Source of the DNA: Scandinavium hiltneri
GTDB lineage: Bacteria > Pseudomonadota > Gammaproteobacteria > Enterobacterales > Enterobacteriaceae
Assembly (NCBI RefSeq): GCF_024764835.1
Contig: NZ_JALIGE010000073.1
Location: 248,001 to 312,000, forward strand
Length of the DNA stretch: 64,000 nt
Direction of reading: 5' to 3'
Every line of letters begins with the position of its first letter. Position 1 is the first letter of the stretch. The notes beneath the pieces were generated by a model. That model did not search any database. It was not told where the DNA came from and saw only the letters and a program-made list of their open reading frames with translations. Both the position numbers and the translations under genes were made by a program. This document shows positions 8,529 to 17,681 of the stretch, in pieces.

Positions 8529-9677
8529 ATGAGTTCATCGTGTATAGAAGAAGTAAATTTGCCTGATGATGACTGGTACCGCATTGTTAACGAATTACTG
8601 AGTCGTGCCGGCGTCAGAGTTAATGGTTCTGCTCCCTCAGATATCCGGGTCAATAATCCCCTGTTCTTTAAACGCGTGCTGCAGGAAGGGTCGCTGGGAT
8701 TAGGCGAAAGCTATATGGACGGCTGGTGGGAATGTGAACGGCTCGATGTATTTTTTCATAATGTGCTTCGTGCCGGTCTGGAAAGCCAACTCCCCCACCA
8801 TCTGAAAGATACGCTACGTGTCGCAGGCGCCCGTCTGCTCAATCTTCAAAGTAAAAAACGCGCCTGGATAGTAGGCAAAGAGCATTACGATTTGGGCAAC
8901 GATTTATTCAGTCGGATGCTTGACCCCTTTATGCAATATTCCTGCGCGTACTGGAAAGATGCCCAAACGCTGGAACAGGCACAACAGGCGAAACTGGACC
9001 TCATTTGTCAGAAGCTGCATTTGCAGCCCGGCATGCGAGTTCTCGATATCGGCTGTGGCTGGGGTGGGCTGGCGCATTTTATGGCGAAAAACTACGGCGT
9101 GAGCGTCGTCGGTGTGACCATTTCGGCTGAACAGCAGAAGATGGCCCTGGCGCGCTGCGAAGGGCTGGACGTGCAAATCCTGTTGCAGGATTATCGAGAT
9201 TTGCAGGATCAGTTCGACCGTATCGTTTCTGTCGGAATGTTCGAGCACGTCGGGCCGAAAAACTACGCCACCTATTTCAACGTGGTAGATCGTAACCTGA
9301 CGCCTGACGGCCTGTTTTTGCTGCACACCATCGGGTCGAAGAAAACGGATAACAATGTCGATCCGTGGATCAACAAATACATCTTCCCGAATGGCTGCCT
9401 GCCGTCCGTACGTCAGATTGCCAGCGCCAGTGAACCGTACTTTGTGATGGAAGACTGGCACAATTTTGGCGCCGATTACGACACCACGCTGATGGCCTGG
9501 CATACGCGTTTTCTGCATAGCTGGCCGGAAATTGCTGACAACTATTCAGAGCGTTTCAGAAGGATGTTCTCTTATTATCTGAACGCCTGTGCCGGTGCTT
9601 TCCGCGCCCGTGACATTCAGCTCTGGCAGGTGGTATTCACCCGCGGGGCAGAAGGCGGTTTACGCGTCGCCCGATAA
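8529..9677 (+). CDS. cfa: Cyclopropane-fatty-acyl-phospholipid synthase
   Basis: A 382-residue SAM-dependent enzyme, the same length as in E. coli, that adds a methylene group across double bonds of membrane phospholipid acyl chains as cells enter stationary phase. The SAM motif I is VLDIGCGWGGLA, the bicarbonate/active-site Cys is C354 in YLNACAGAF, and the HYDLGNDLF and MFEHVG motifs are present. It is preceded by dual promoters and a structured leader. Confidence 0.97.
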   Translation: MSSSCIEEVNLPDDDWYRIVNELLSRAGVRVNGSAPSDIRVNNPLFFKRVLQEGSLGLGESYMDGWWECERLDVFFHNVLRAGLESQLPHHLKDTLRVAGARLLNLQSKKRAWIVGKEHYDLGNDLFSRMLDPFMQYSCAYWKDAQTLEQAQQAKLDLICQKLHLQPGMRVLDIGCGWGGLAHFMAKNYGVSVVGVTISAEQQKMALARCEGLDVQILLQDYRDLQDQFDRIVSVGMFEHVGPKNYATYFNVVDRNLTPDGLFLLHTIGSKKTDNNVDPWINKYIFPNGCLPSVRQIASASEPYFVMEDWHNFGADYDTTLMAWHTRFLHSWPEIADNYSERFRRMFSYYLNACAGAFRARDIQLWQVVFTRGAEGGLRVAR

Positions 9678-9708
9678 AACAACCCCCGGCAAGCCGGGGG
9701 TTGTTTTA
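9676..9708. terminator. Bidirectional terminator between cfa and ribC
   Basis: AAAACAACCCCCGGC and GCCGGGGGTTGTTTT form a long stem with A and T flanks. It touches the cfa stop and the ribC end. Confidence 0.9.
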
Positions 9709-10347
9709 CTCATCTGCGCTACGCGTTTTGGCTGCCGCTTCTTTTGCGGCCATAACTCGTTCTACCGTATCCACCACCGCCTGCGTCTGCGGATCAATCT
9801 CAATGTTCACCTTCTCACCGAGCTTCTTCTTACCAAGCGTCGTGCGTTCCAGCGTTTCCGGGATCAGATGCACGCAGAAGCGCGTCAGCGTGACTTCTCC
9901 GACCGTCAGGCTAATACCGTCAATGCCGATAAAACCTTTGTACAGGATGTATTTCATCAATGTCGGATCCTGAACCTTAAACCATATCTGGCGGTTATTT
10001 TCAGAGGTCAGGATTTTTGATACGTCGGCGGTGGTCATAATATGACCCGACATTAAATGGCCGCCAATCTCATCGCTAAAACGCGCGGCACGTTCCACGT
10101 TAACCACGTCGCCCGCTTTCAGTTCGCCCAGATTGGTAATACGTAGCGTCTCTTTCATCAGGTCAAAACTGATGTGATTGCCGTTAATTTCCGTCACCGT
10201 CAGGCAGCAGCCGTTGTGGGCAACAGAGGCGCCAGTTTCAATACCGTCGAGCATATGCGCTGGCATTTCAACGATATGCGTGCGGAAGTTAGGTTTTTCA
10301 TCGATGGACACAATTTTTGCCGTGCCCTGAACGATACCAGTAAACAT
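9706..10347 (-). CDS. ribC: Riboflavin synthase (alpha subunit)
   Basis: A 213-residue enzyme that dismutates two 6,7-dimethyl-8-ribityllumazines into riboflavin and a pyrimidinedione. There are two tandem lumazine-binding domains, the N-terminal starting MFTGIVQGTAKI and the C-terminal around GIDGISLTVGEV. Length and divergent position to mdtK match E. coli, where the gene is called ribC or ribE. No FMN riboswitch is seen upstream. Confidence 0.97.
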   Translation of the reverse strand: MFTGIVQGTAKIVSIDEKPNFRTHIVEMPAHMLDGIETGASVAHNGCCLTVTEINGNHISFDLMKETLRITNLGELKAGDVVNVERAARFSDEIGGHLMSGHIMTTADVSKILTSENNRQIWFKVQDPTLMKYILYKGFIGIDGISLTVGEVTLTRFCVHLIPETLERTTLGKKKLGEKVNIEIDPQTQAVVDTVERVMAAKEAAAKTRSADE

Positions 10348-10583
10348 GCCAATAACTCCTGTATCTTACGAGGGCGGAATCATCACCGCCTTTTATACCC
10401 CGCACAATACCAGTTGCTATCAGGCCTTGCCAGTCAGGCTGTGCTCACTGCCATTTTTTGACTGGCTTAATACCCATTACTCGCTACAATATATTCGAAA
10501 ATTCCCCTGCTCTTTCTTTTTGCTGCCAGTGCCGGCGGCTTTTTTAGTCTCTTCAACAATAACAAACAATAAAAGGTACCCCC

Positions 10584-11957
10584 GTGCAAAAGTACGTTAT
10601 TGAAGCGCGCCAGCTTCTCGCGCTGGCAATCCCGGTCATCATTGCGCAGGTGGCCCAGACCGCAATGGGTTTCGTTGATACGGTCATGGCCGGTGGTTAC
10701 AGTGCCACCGATATGGCGGCGGTGGCTATTGGCACCTCTATCTGGCTCCCGGCGATTTTATTTGGTCACGGCTTGCTGCTGGCCCTGACGCCGGTGGTGG
10801 CCCAACTGAACGGTTCAGGTCGCCGCGACCGCATCGGCCATCAGATTCGCCAGGGATTCTGGCTCGCCGGTTTTGTCTCTATTCTGGTGATGATAGTGCT
10901 GTGGAATGCCGGTTATATCATTCACGCGATGCACAATATTGACCCGGTGCTGGCTGATAAAGCCGTGGGCTATCTGCGCGCGCTGCTGTGGGGCGTTCCA
11001 GGGTATTTGTTCTTCCAGGTATGCCGCAATCAGTGTGAAGGTCTGGCGAAAACCAAACCGGGTATGGTAATGGGCTTTATCGGCCTGCTGGTGAATATTC
11101 CGGTGAACTACATCTTTATTTACGGTCATTTCGGTATGCCAGAACTCGGCGGCGTTGGCTGCGGCGTGGCGACAGCGTCCGTTTACTGGGTCATGTTCTT
11201 CGCGATGGTTTCCTACGTGAAACGCGCCCGTTCAATGCGTGATATTCGCACCTACGAAGGATTCGTGAAGCCTGACTACGCGATCATGAAACGTCTGGTA
11301 CAGCTCGGACTGCCTATCGCGTTAGCGCTGTTTTTCGAAGTGACGCTGTTTGCGGTGGTCGCCCTGCTGGTATCTCCTTTGGGGATTGTTGATGTGGCCG
11401 GACACCAGATTGCGCTTAACTTCAGCTCGCTGATGTTCGTCCTGCCAATGTCGCTGGCGGCGGCGGTAACCATTCGCGTGGGCTTTCGTCTGGGCCAAGG
11501 TTCCACGCTTGATGCACAAACCGCGGCCCGTACCGGACTTGGCGTCGGTGTCTGTATGGCAGTATTGACGGCGATTTTTACCGTGACGATGCGTGAGCAT
11601 ATTGCGCTGCTTTATAACGATAATCCTGAAGTGGTGACCCTGGCCTCGCATCTGATGCTGCTGGCGGCTATTTATCAAATCTCCGACTCAATTCAGGTGG
11701 TGGGCAGCGGGATCCTGCGTGGGTACAAAGACACGCGTTCGATTTTCTTTATCACCTTCACCGCCTATTGGGTGCTCGGTCTGCCATGCGGGTATATTCT
11801 GGCATTAACCGATATCGTCGTGCCGCGCATGGGCCCGGCGGGCTTCTGGATGGGCTTTATCATCGGCCTGACCTCTGCCGCAATCCTGATGATGTTGAGA
11901 ATGCGTTTCCTGCAACGCCAGCCTTCCGCCATTATTCTGGCTCGCGCTGCACGCTAA
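10584..11957 (+). CDS. mdtK: Multidrug efflux pump MdtK (MATE family)
   Basis: A 457-residue, 12-TM Na+/H+-coupled MATE exporter, the length of E. coli MdtK (NorM). It starts at GTG, giving MQKYVIEARQLLALAIPVI as in the family. The two homologous halves carry MGFVDTVMAGGYSATDMAAVAIG and the matching second-half segment around VAGHQIALNFSSLMF. It exports norfloxacin, acriflavine and similar cations in E. coli. A hairpin terminator follows. Confidence 0.95.
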   Translation: MQKYVIEARQLLALAIPVIIAQVAQTAMGFVDTVMAGGYSATDMAAVAIGTSIWLPAILFGHGLLLALTPVVAQLNGSGRRDRIGHQIRQGFWLAGFVSILVMIVLWNAGYIIHAMHNIDPVLADKAVGYLRALLWGVPGYLFFQVCRNQCEGLAKTKPGMVMGFIGLLVNIPVNYIFIYGHFGMPELGGVGCGVATASVYWVMFFAMVSYVKRARSMRDIRTYEGFVKPDYAIMKRLVQLGLPIALALFFEVTLFAVVALLVSPLGIVDVAGHQIALNFSSLMFVLPMSLAAAVTIRVGFRLGQGSTLDAQTAARTGLGVGVCMAVLTAIFTVTMREHIALLYNDNPEVVTLASHLMLLAAIYQISDSIQVVGSGILRGYKDTRSIFFITFTAYWVLGLPCGYILALTDIVVPRMGPAGFWMGFIIGLTSAAILMMLRMRFLQRQPSAIILARAAR

Positions 11958-11965
11958 GTGCCTGA

Positions 11966-11985
11966 CAGCCGCCTCCGGGCGGCTG
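11966..11985 (+). terminator. Terminator after mdtK
   Basis: An 8-bp perfect stem CAGCCGCC / GGCGGCTG with TCCG loop, followed by CTTTCTC. Confidence 0.7.
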
Positions 11986-12053
11986 CTTTCTCAACATTTT
12001 GTGCAGTGTTTCCGCAATCGCGTGAAATCTGGAAGAAAAGTGGCATTTGCCTC

Positions 12054-12082
12054 TTGCCACTTCTCCTTCCTGCCGCTAATAT
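12054..12082 (+). promoter_or_regulatory. Promoter of the tRNA-Val operon
   Basis: TTGCCA (12054-12059), a 17-bp spacer and TATAAT-like TAATAT (12077-12082) stand just before a C-rich discriminator and the first tRNA, as expected for a stringently controlled stable-RNA promoter. Confidence 0.75.
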
Positions 12083-12095
12083 TCGTCCCCGTTGT

Positions 12096-12172
12096 GCGTC
12101 CGTAGCTCAGTTGGTTAGAGCACCACCTTGACATGGTGGGGGTCGGTGGTTCGAGTCCACTCGGACGCACCA
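12096..12172 (+). tRNA. valW: tRNA-Val (GAC), first copy
   Basis: A 77-nt gene with 7-bp acceptor stem GCGTCCG / CGGACGC, anticodon loop TTGACAT (anticodon GAC), TTCGAGT T-loop and encoded CCA. It corresponds to the E. coli tRNA-Val 2A isoform. It is identical to the third copy. Confidence 0.98.
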
Positions 12173-12174
12173 TT

Positions 12175-12251
12175 GCGTTTATAGCTCAGTTGGTTAGAGC
12201 ACCACCTTGACATGGTGGGGGTCGTTGGTTCGAGTCCAATTAAACGCACCA
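12175..12251 (+). tRNA. valV: tRNA-Val (GAC), second copy, variant acceptor and T stems
   Basis: A 77-nt gene with the same D and anticodon arms as its neighbours but acceptor stem GCGTTTA / TAAACGC and T-arm GTTGG / CCAAT. All changes are compensated, so it is a functional isoform like E. coli tRNA-Val 2B (GCGTTCA). Encoded CCA is present. It is only 2 bases after the first copy. Confidence 0.98.
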
Positions 12252-12263
12252 TCTCTCTTTTGT

Positions 12264-12340
12264 GCGTCCGTAGCTCAGTTGGTTAGAGCACCACCTTGAC
12301 ATGGTGGGGGTCGGTGGTTCGAGTCCACTCGGACGCACCA
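12264..12340 (+). tRNA. tRNA-Val (GAC), third copy
   Basis: A 77-nt gene identical to the copy at 12096-12172, with anticodon GAC and encoded CCA. E. coli has two tRNA-Val genes here, so this is an extra duplicate. The bordering TGTGCGTCCG context is also duplicated. Confidence 0.98.
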
Positions 12341-12434
12341 TTCTAAAAATTCGCTTCCTCTCCCCTTTACGCTCAAATGCTGTCCACATAACAATATTCA
12401 GGCAATGAAGCGCTTTCGCCCTTCTTACCGCACC

Positions 12435-13463
12435 TCAAATTTCAGTCCGGGTCGGTTTGCGTGCACTGTTTCGTACCACCAGTTTTCCCGACAGCACTTG
12501 CTGGACTGCCGGTGAATCCGCATCCTCGAATCGCTGAGTAATGATCCGCACTGCGGAAGCCACCATGTCGTTGACCGGCTGAACATAGGTCGTCAGGCTG
12601 AATAAAGGCCAGGCGCCCATCGGAATGTTATCGAACCCCACGACAGAGATATCCTGCCCTGCCACTAACCCCAATTCACCGACCACCACATTCAATGCGC
12701 CTATCGCCATAATATCGTTGGCGCAGAAAATGCCATCCGGACGATCTTTCCCTTTAAGCAACTGGCGGGTCGCTTCCATAGCCGTTTCAAGATCGTATAA
12801 ACCCTGAACACGCCGCGGTGGGGCAATACCCTGCGCATGCAGGCGATCGCAGAAACCTTTCTCACGATCCCGGCTGGTCGATGAACTGTCGAGCCCGGCC
12901 ATAAACGCCAGACGCTGGTGCCCACCCGCCACCAGAAAATCGGCAATTTGTGCGCCACCTACGAGGTTATCACTGGTCACACTTGAGACGCTTTTGCTGT
13001 CATTTTTTCGGTTCAGCAGTAATACAGGCAAGCCATTCTGCTGACACTCTTCAGCAAAATGGGATGAAAGCATGGTGGACACTAAGATCAGTGCCTCGAC
13101 GCGATGCCGCAGTATATCTTCCAGAATCGGATCAGTATCACCATCGCCCTGCATTGAGAAGAGCAGCACGCGATATCCCATTTCGTTGAAGGCGTGCGAC
13201 AGTTCGTCCACCAGCCCGGCATAGAAAGGATTCATCAAACCAGGCACCACTACGCCAATCATATTAGAGCGACGGGTTATCAGTGAACGTGCGACAAAAC
13301 TTGGCCGGTAACCCAGGTGCGCTGCGGCGAGTTTGACTTTCTCCCGCGTCGCATCAGAGACCTTCCCCCCTTCGGTAAAGGCACGTGATACCGCAGATTG
13401 TGAAACGCCTGCAAGCTTTGCTACTTCATAGCTTGTCACGGGACGGCGGATACGTTCGACCAT
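12435..13463 (-). CDS. LacI-family repressor, probable regulator of the divergent catabolic operon
   Basis: A 342-residue LacI-type regulator: helix-turn-helix VTSYEVAKLAGVSQSAVSRAF, hinge SFVARSLITRRSN, then a sugar-binding-type effector domain. The ATG has a GGGAG ribosome site. It is divergent from the hisD-like gene across 187 bases that carry a perfect 18-bp palindrome with a central TTCGAA and a second partial copy, which are its likely operators. I do not recognise a named orthologue; the ligand is presumably the operon substrate or an intermediate. Confidence 0.85.
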   Translation of the reverse strand: MVERIRRPVTSYEVAKLAGVSQSAVSRAFTEGGKVSDATREKVKLAAAHLGYRPSFVARSLITRRSNMIGVVVPGLMNPFYAGLVDELSHAFNEMGYRVLLFSMQGDGDTDPILEDILRHRVEALILVSTMLSSHFAEECQQNGLPVLLLNRKNDSKSVSSVTSDNLVGGAQIADFLVAGGHQRLAFMAGLDSSSTSRDREKGFCDRLHAQGIAPPRRVQGLYDLETAMEATRQLLKGKDRPDGIFCANDIMAIGALNVVVGELGLVAGQDISVVGFDNIPMGAWPLFSLTTYVQPVNDMVASAVRIITQRFEDADSPAVQQVLSGKLVVRNSARKPTRTEI

Positions 13464-13543
13464 TGAGAGCTCCCTTCAAAAAGAAATACCGTGACAGACA
13501 TTATGGAGGATTACACCCCTTAATCATAATTTTTGCGATCTCC

Positions 13544-13561
13544 ATTGCATTCGAATGCAAT
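13544..13561. promoter_or_regulatory. Palindromic operator candidate 1 for the LacI-type repressor
   Basis: ATTGCATTCGAATGCAAT is a perfect 18-bp palindrome in the divergent promoter region. Size and central CG dyad fit LacI-family operators. Confidence 0.7.
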
Positions 13562-13599
13562 AAAAGTTTCTTTCCGATTTATTTCATGACTACTATTGA

Positions 13600-13615
13600 A
13601 TGCATTCGAAGTCAC
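13600..13615. promoter_or_regulatory. Operator candidate 2 for the LacI-type repressor
   Basis: ATGCATTCGAAGTCAC repeats the TGCATTCGAA part of operator 1, centred 55 bases downstream of it and 36 bases before the hisD-like start. It also overlaps the small palindrome GAATGCATTC. Confidence 0.5.
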
Positions 13616-13650
13616 ACACCTGCATAAGAGACACTGGAGAGTAGACGATC

Positions 13651-14958
13651 ATGGCAAAATGGCTGAAACACGGCGCTGAAGCTGAGGCAATTAAATCCGC
13701 AGACCGTAAGGTTCGGGAAACCGTCGAAAGTATTCTGGCGGATATCGCGGAACGAGGAGACGCAGCGGTGCGGGAGCTTTCCATTCGCTTCGACAACCTG
13801 GATCGCGAAAGCTACCGGTTAACCGTTGAAGAAATTGCCACCTGTTATGAGCAATTGTCCAAGCGAGATATCGCCGATATCGCTTTTGCCCAGGAGCAGG
13901 TTCGCAATTTTGCCCAGCATCAGCGTGACAGCATGCACGATGTTGAGGTTGAAACGCTGCCGGGCGTGATCCTGGGTCATAAAAACATTCCAGTCAGCGC
14001 GGCAGGTTGTTATGTTCCGGGCGGAAAATATCCTCTCCTGGCCTCCGCGCACATGTCGGTCATCACCGCCAAAGTGGCGGGCGTACCTCGCATCATCACT
14101 TGCGCCCCGCCCTTCAATGGTAAACCAGCCCCGGCAATTGTCGTCGCGCAGCACATGGCCGGTGCCGATGAAATCTATTGCCTCGGCGGGATCCAGGCCG
14201 TCGCTGCGATGGCGATTGGCACAGAAACTATCGCCCCCGTTGATATGCTGGTAGGACCGGGCAATGCCTTTGTCGCCGAAGCGAAAAGGCAACTTTTCGG
14301 TCGCGTGGGCATCGACCTGTTTGCGGGCCCAACCGAAACACTGGTAATTGCTGATGACAGCGTTGATGGTGAACTGTGTGCCACCGATCTGCTTGGTCAG
14401 GCTGAGCATGGCCCGGACTCTCCGGCGATTTTGCTGACGACCTCTGAAAAACTCGCTATTGAAACACTTGCTGAAATCGAGCGCTTGTTAGAGATTTTAC
14501 CCACGGCGAATATCGCTCGTCAGTCATGGGACAAATTTGGCGAAGTGATTGTCGCCGACAGCGACGAAGAAATGCGGGATATCGCCGATAAACTGGCTTT
14601 CGAACATGTGCAGGTGATGACCCGTAATCCTGACTGGTTCTTGCAGAATCTGCGTAATTTTGGCGCACTGTTCCTCGGACCTCGCACCAACGTCGCCTAT
14701 GGGGATAAAGTTATCGGCACCAACCATACTCTGCCGACCAAACAGGCCGCACGTTATACCGGTGGATTATGGGTAGGTAAATTCCTCAAAACGTGTTCTT
14801 ACCAAAAAGTCCTTACCGATGAAGCTTCAACCCATGTTGGCGAATATTGCTCTCGCCTGTGTGCGCTTGAAGGATTTGCAGGTCACGGTGAGCAAGCAAA
14901 CATTCGCGTACGCCGCTATGGGCACAAAAATGTGCCTTATGCCGGCATTGTTGAATAA
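13651..14958 (+). CDS. HisD-family alcohol/aldehyde dehydrogenase (HpsN-like), catabolic
   Basis: A 435-residue member of the histidinol dehydrogenase family, which oxidises a primary alcohol through an aldehyde to a carboxylate with two NAD+ and Zn. Motifs include CYVPGGKYPLLASAHM, GPGNAFVAEAKRQLFG, DLFAGPTE, and QAEHGPDSPA with metal/catalytic residues, and the C-terminal HVGEYCSRL. The sequence looks closer to the sulfopropanediol 3-dehydrogenase (HpsN) branch than to biosynthetic HisD, and no his genes are near. It is the first gene of a LacI-controlled catabolic operon. The substrate is unknown: no sulfolactate-handling gene is present, so a sulfonate is not supported. Confidence 0.8.
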   Translation: MAKWLKHGAEAEAIKSADRKVRETVESILADIAERGDAAVRELSIRFDNLDRESYRLTVEEIATCYEQLSKRDIADIAFAQEQVRNFAQHQRDSMHDVEVETLPGVILGHKNIPVSAAGCYVPGGKYPLLASAHMSVITAKVAGVPRIITCAPPFNGKPAPAIVVAQHMAGADEIYCLGGIQAVAAMAIGTETIAPVDMLVGPGNAFVAEAKRQLFGRVGIDLFAGPTETLVIADDSVDGELCATDLLGQAEHGPDSPAILLTTSEKLAIETLAEIERLLEILPTANIARQSWDKFGEVIVADSDEEMRDIADKLAFEHVQVMTRNPDWFLQNLRNFGALFLGPRTNVAYGDKVIGTNHTLPTKQAARYTGGLWVGKFLKTCSYQKVLTDEASTHVGEYCSRLCALEGFAGHGEQANIRVRRYGHKNVPYAGIVE

Positions 14959-14965
14959 GGATGTA

Positions 14966-15733
14966 ATGATGACGTTGCCCAAAACTCCCAGTTTTCGTCT
15001 GGATGGAAAACGCGCGCTGGTGACTGGAGGCTCCCGCGGCATCGGATATGCTGCGGGACTGGCGCTGGCCGAGGCCGGTGCAGAGGTATGGATTGCCGCC
15101 CGTGACGCTTCCCGGCTCAATAGCGCGGTAGAGACAGCCCGGGAGGCTGGCCTGAAACTGAACCCGGTGCAGGTCGACATCACCCGGCCTGAGGATGTTC
15201 AGCACGTTATCGAACACCTTCCTCAAATGGATATTTTGGTTAACAGCGCCGGACTGGCACGGCACCAGCATTTTACCGATGTCAGTCAGGAGAACTATGA
15301 CGCCGTTATGGACATCAACGTGCGGGCGACATTTTTCCTGTCCCAGCAGGTGGTACGGCGGATGAAAAGTGCCGGTATTCAAGGATCGATTGTGCATATT
15401 TCATCGCAAATGGGGCATGTTGGCGGACCGATGCGCAGCGTTTATTGCGCATCAAAATTTGCACTGGAAGGCCTCACGCGGGCGATGGCCATTGAATTAG
15501 GCCCTTTCGGGATCCGCGTCAACACCCTGTGCCCGACGTTTATTGAAACCGAACTGTCGCAAAGCTCACTGGCCGACCCGCAATTTCATCAGCAGGTTCT
15601 GAGTAACATTAAACTCGGGCGTTTAGGGCAACTGGAAGATGTGATGGGACCGGTCGTGTTTCTTGTGTCCCCGGCAGCAGCTCTGATCACGGGCACTGCG
15701 TTAATGGTTGATGGCGGCTGGACCGCATCCTGA
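14966..15733 (+). CDS. Short-chain dehydrogenase/reductase
   Basis: A 255-residue classical SDR. It has the nucleotide-binding TGGSRGIG near residue 25, the NSAG motif, the active-site Ser in ISSQMG and YCASK as Tyr-Lys pair, and the C-terminal GTALMVDGGW. Two ATG codons in tandem (14966, 14969) follow an AAGG site 8 bases after the hisD-like stop; either may be used. The position between a HisD-like dehydrogenase and a transporter suggests oxidation of a second hydroxyl of the same substrate. Confidence 0.82.
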   Translation: MMTLPKTPSFRLDGKRALVTGGSRGIGYAAGLALAEAGAEVWIAARDASRLNSAVETAREAGLKLNPVQVDITRPEDVQHVIEHLPQMDILVNSAGLARHQHFTDVSQENYDAVMDINVRATFFLSQQVVRRMKSAGIQGSIVHISSQMGHVGGPMRSVYCASKFALEGLTRAMAIELGPFGIRVNTLCPTFIETELSQSSLADPQFHQQVLSNIKLGRLGQLEDVMGPVVFLVSPAAALITGTALMVDGGWTAS

Positions 15734-15747
15734 ATCTGGAGGTTATT

Positions 15748-16941
15748 ATGTCTGTGCAATTACTGCGTCGTGATGTCCTGCTGTTCTTCATTATCAGCCT
15801 GCTGTTTTTCGTCAGCATTCATGCTTTCGATCCGTTTCTCGCGCCTTACATTACCTCACTCAATGTCGAGGCCCGAACGATGGGCATTATTATCGGTGCG
15901 ACGGGGCTGGCATCGATGCTGCTGCGTTTCCCTACGGGCATCCTTTCCGACCGTTTTCATAATCGTAAACGCATTATTCAGGTAGGTTTGCTGTTTACCA
16001 TTCTTTCCTGGCCGATAGTGTTTTTACATCCGACACCGGAAACCTTGTTTATTGCCAAGCTGGCCGATGGCGTGACCAGCGCGACATGGGTAATTTACAA
16101 CGTGATGTTTGTCGCTTTCTTCCCGCCTCTTGAAGCCGCTGCCGCCGTGGCGTTGCTCAGCGTCACCTCCCCGGTAGGCACCTTTATAGGCATCTCACTG
16201 GCGGGTTTTATGGCGCGTCATTTCGGCCCACAGTCGAGCTTTCTTGTCGCCACCGCGGCGGCGACCCTCGCCCTGCTGCTGACGTTCTTCATCCGTGAAC
16301 GCCGTCCTGAGCGTGCGCGTGAAGAAGCCGCCGTATCCGCCGTGCGCAGCCAGCTCAGCGATAAATCTGTCTGGTTTCTCGGCGGCCTCTGTGCCGCAGT
16401 GATGATGGTGCCATTTGCCACCCGCGATACCCTCACGCCGCTGCTGGCTGAAGGGTTCGGCATGGCGGCGGGCTCACTCGCAACATTAAGCAGCATTCAC
16501 CTGTTCTTTTATGCCCTCTCCACCGCACTCTGCGCGCCAGTCTTCTATCGCCGACTCGGCCTCGCCAAAACCGCGGTGATTGGCGGAGTGATGCAAGGGG
16601 TGGTCGCCATCGCAATGCCTTATGCGCCGAATATACTGGCGCTCTATGGCCTGCAGGCGCTGGCTGGCGTGTCCTTCGGTATGATTTTCACCGTGCTGAA
16701 TTCTCTGATAATCACCCATACCCCGGTCTGGCAGCAGTCCACCCGCGTCGGGCTTTACCAGAGTATCTACTCCGCCGGGATTTTCTTCGGCCCGGTACTG
16801 GTCGGCTACATCAAATACTACTTCGCCATGAAACAGGGATTCCTGGTGGTCGGCCTGATTTCTATCCTTTCGATCGTGCTAATCCATCATGTGATTCGTA
16901 TGGTTGAAGCCCGTCGTGAATCTGAAACCGTACCGGCATGA
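15748..16941 (+). CDS. MFS transporter, probable uptake system for the operon substrate
   Basis: A 397-residue, 12-TM major facilitator with loop 2-3 motif GILSDRFHNRKR and a charged central loop (RERRPERAREE). The ribosome site TGGAGG lies just before the ATG, and its stop overlaps the next start (ATGA). Co-transcription with degradative enzymes points to uptake of the unknown substrate, though export of an intermediate is not excluded. Confidence 0.78.
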   Translation: MSVQLLRRDVLLFFIISLLFFVSIHAFDPFLAPYITSLNVEARTMGIIIGATGLASMLLRFPTGILSDRFHNRKRIIQVGLLFTILSWPIVFLHPTPETLFIAKLADGVTSATWVIYNVMFVAFFPPLEAAAAVALLSVTSPVGTFIGISLAGFMARHFGPQSSFLVATAAATLALLLTFFIRERRPERAREEAAVSAVRSQLSDKSVWFLGGLCAAVMMVPFATRDTLTPLLAEGFGMAAGSLATLSSIHLFFYALSTALCAPVFYRRLGLAKTAVIGGVMQGVVAIAMPYAPNILALYGLQALAGVSFGMIFTVLNSLIITHTPVWQQSTRVGLYQSIYSAGIFFGPVLVGYIKYYFAMKQGFLVVGLISILSIVLIHHVIRMVEARRESETVPA

Positions 16942-17681
16942 AGATGAAACCGCTTAAAAACGAGGCTGTTCCGTTAATTCTGCTCGGCGGTACCCTGTGC
17001 GACGAGCAGCTCTGGCAACCGATGCTGAATACACTCTCTGTCAGTCATGTGCAGTGTCTGACGCTGCAAGACGAAGAGTGCGCTCAGGCCGCCGCAGAGC
17101 GTCTGCTGGCGCAGCTACCTGCAAGATTCTGTGTGTGCGGATTTTCATTGGGCGCGATTGTCGCGTTACAGCTGCAGGCTATCGCCCCGCAACGCATCGC
17201 GGGACTGGCCCTGATTTCGGTTAATCCGTTCGCCGATCTGCCGCAAAATGCGCAACCGCGCCGGACGGCTGTAGAACACGCTCGGGCGCTTGGGTTTGAG
17301 GCATTTATTACACAACAGCTCTGGCCACGCTATGTCGCTGGTCAGCGCCAAAACGATGCTGATTTGCGCCAGAACATTATCGCCATGGCGCAAAATTGCG
17401 GCCATGAGGTCTTCGCCAGACAGACAGAAATTGCCATCAGCCGCATCGACCGTCGGGATGCACTGACAAAACTCACCGTACCGGTTCTGCTGGTGAATGG
17501 CGAAGAAGACCCGATTTGCACGGTGGAGCATCATCGTGCCGCACATCACGCCGCGCCCTCTGCACACTGGCAAACGCTACCTGGCGTCGGTCACTTTGTG
17601 CCGCTTGAAGCGCCACAATTGACAGCCAAAGTCCTTCATTCATGGTTAAACGAGGTCCTGCTATGCGAATTAACCCACTAA
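16938..17681 (+). CDS. Alpha/beta-fold hydrolase
   Basis: A 247-residue alpha/beta hydrolase. The nucleophile elbow is GFSLGA, the acid is in NGEEDPICT, and the His is in GVGHFVPLEAP, so the triad is complete. The oxyanion region is LLGGTLCDEQLW. It overlaps the MFS gene by 4 bases and the aldolase gene by 19 bases, so the products are translationally coupled. It may open a lactone or an ester formed by the dehydrogenases; this is inference only. Confidence 0.78.
   Translation: MKMKPLKNEAVPLILLGGTLCDEQLWQPMLNTLSVSHVQCLTLQDEECAQAAAERLLAQLPARFCVCGFSLGAIVALQLQAIAPQRIAGLALISVNPFADLPQNAQPRRTAVEHARALGFEAFITQQLWPRYVAGQRQNDADLRQNIIAMAQNCGHEVFARQTEIAISRIDRRDALTKLTVPVLLVNGEEDPICTVEHHRAAHHAAPSAHWQTLPGVGHFVPLEAPQLTAKVLHSWLNEVLLCELTH

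Noticed and set aside
10348..10583. Possible FMN riboswitch upstream of ribC
   Set aside because: I see no RFN element pattern; in Enterobacteriaceae the FMN riboswitch is at ribB.
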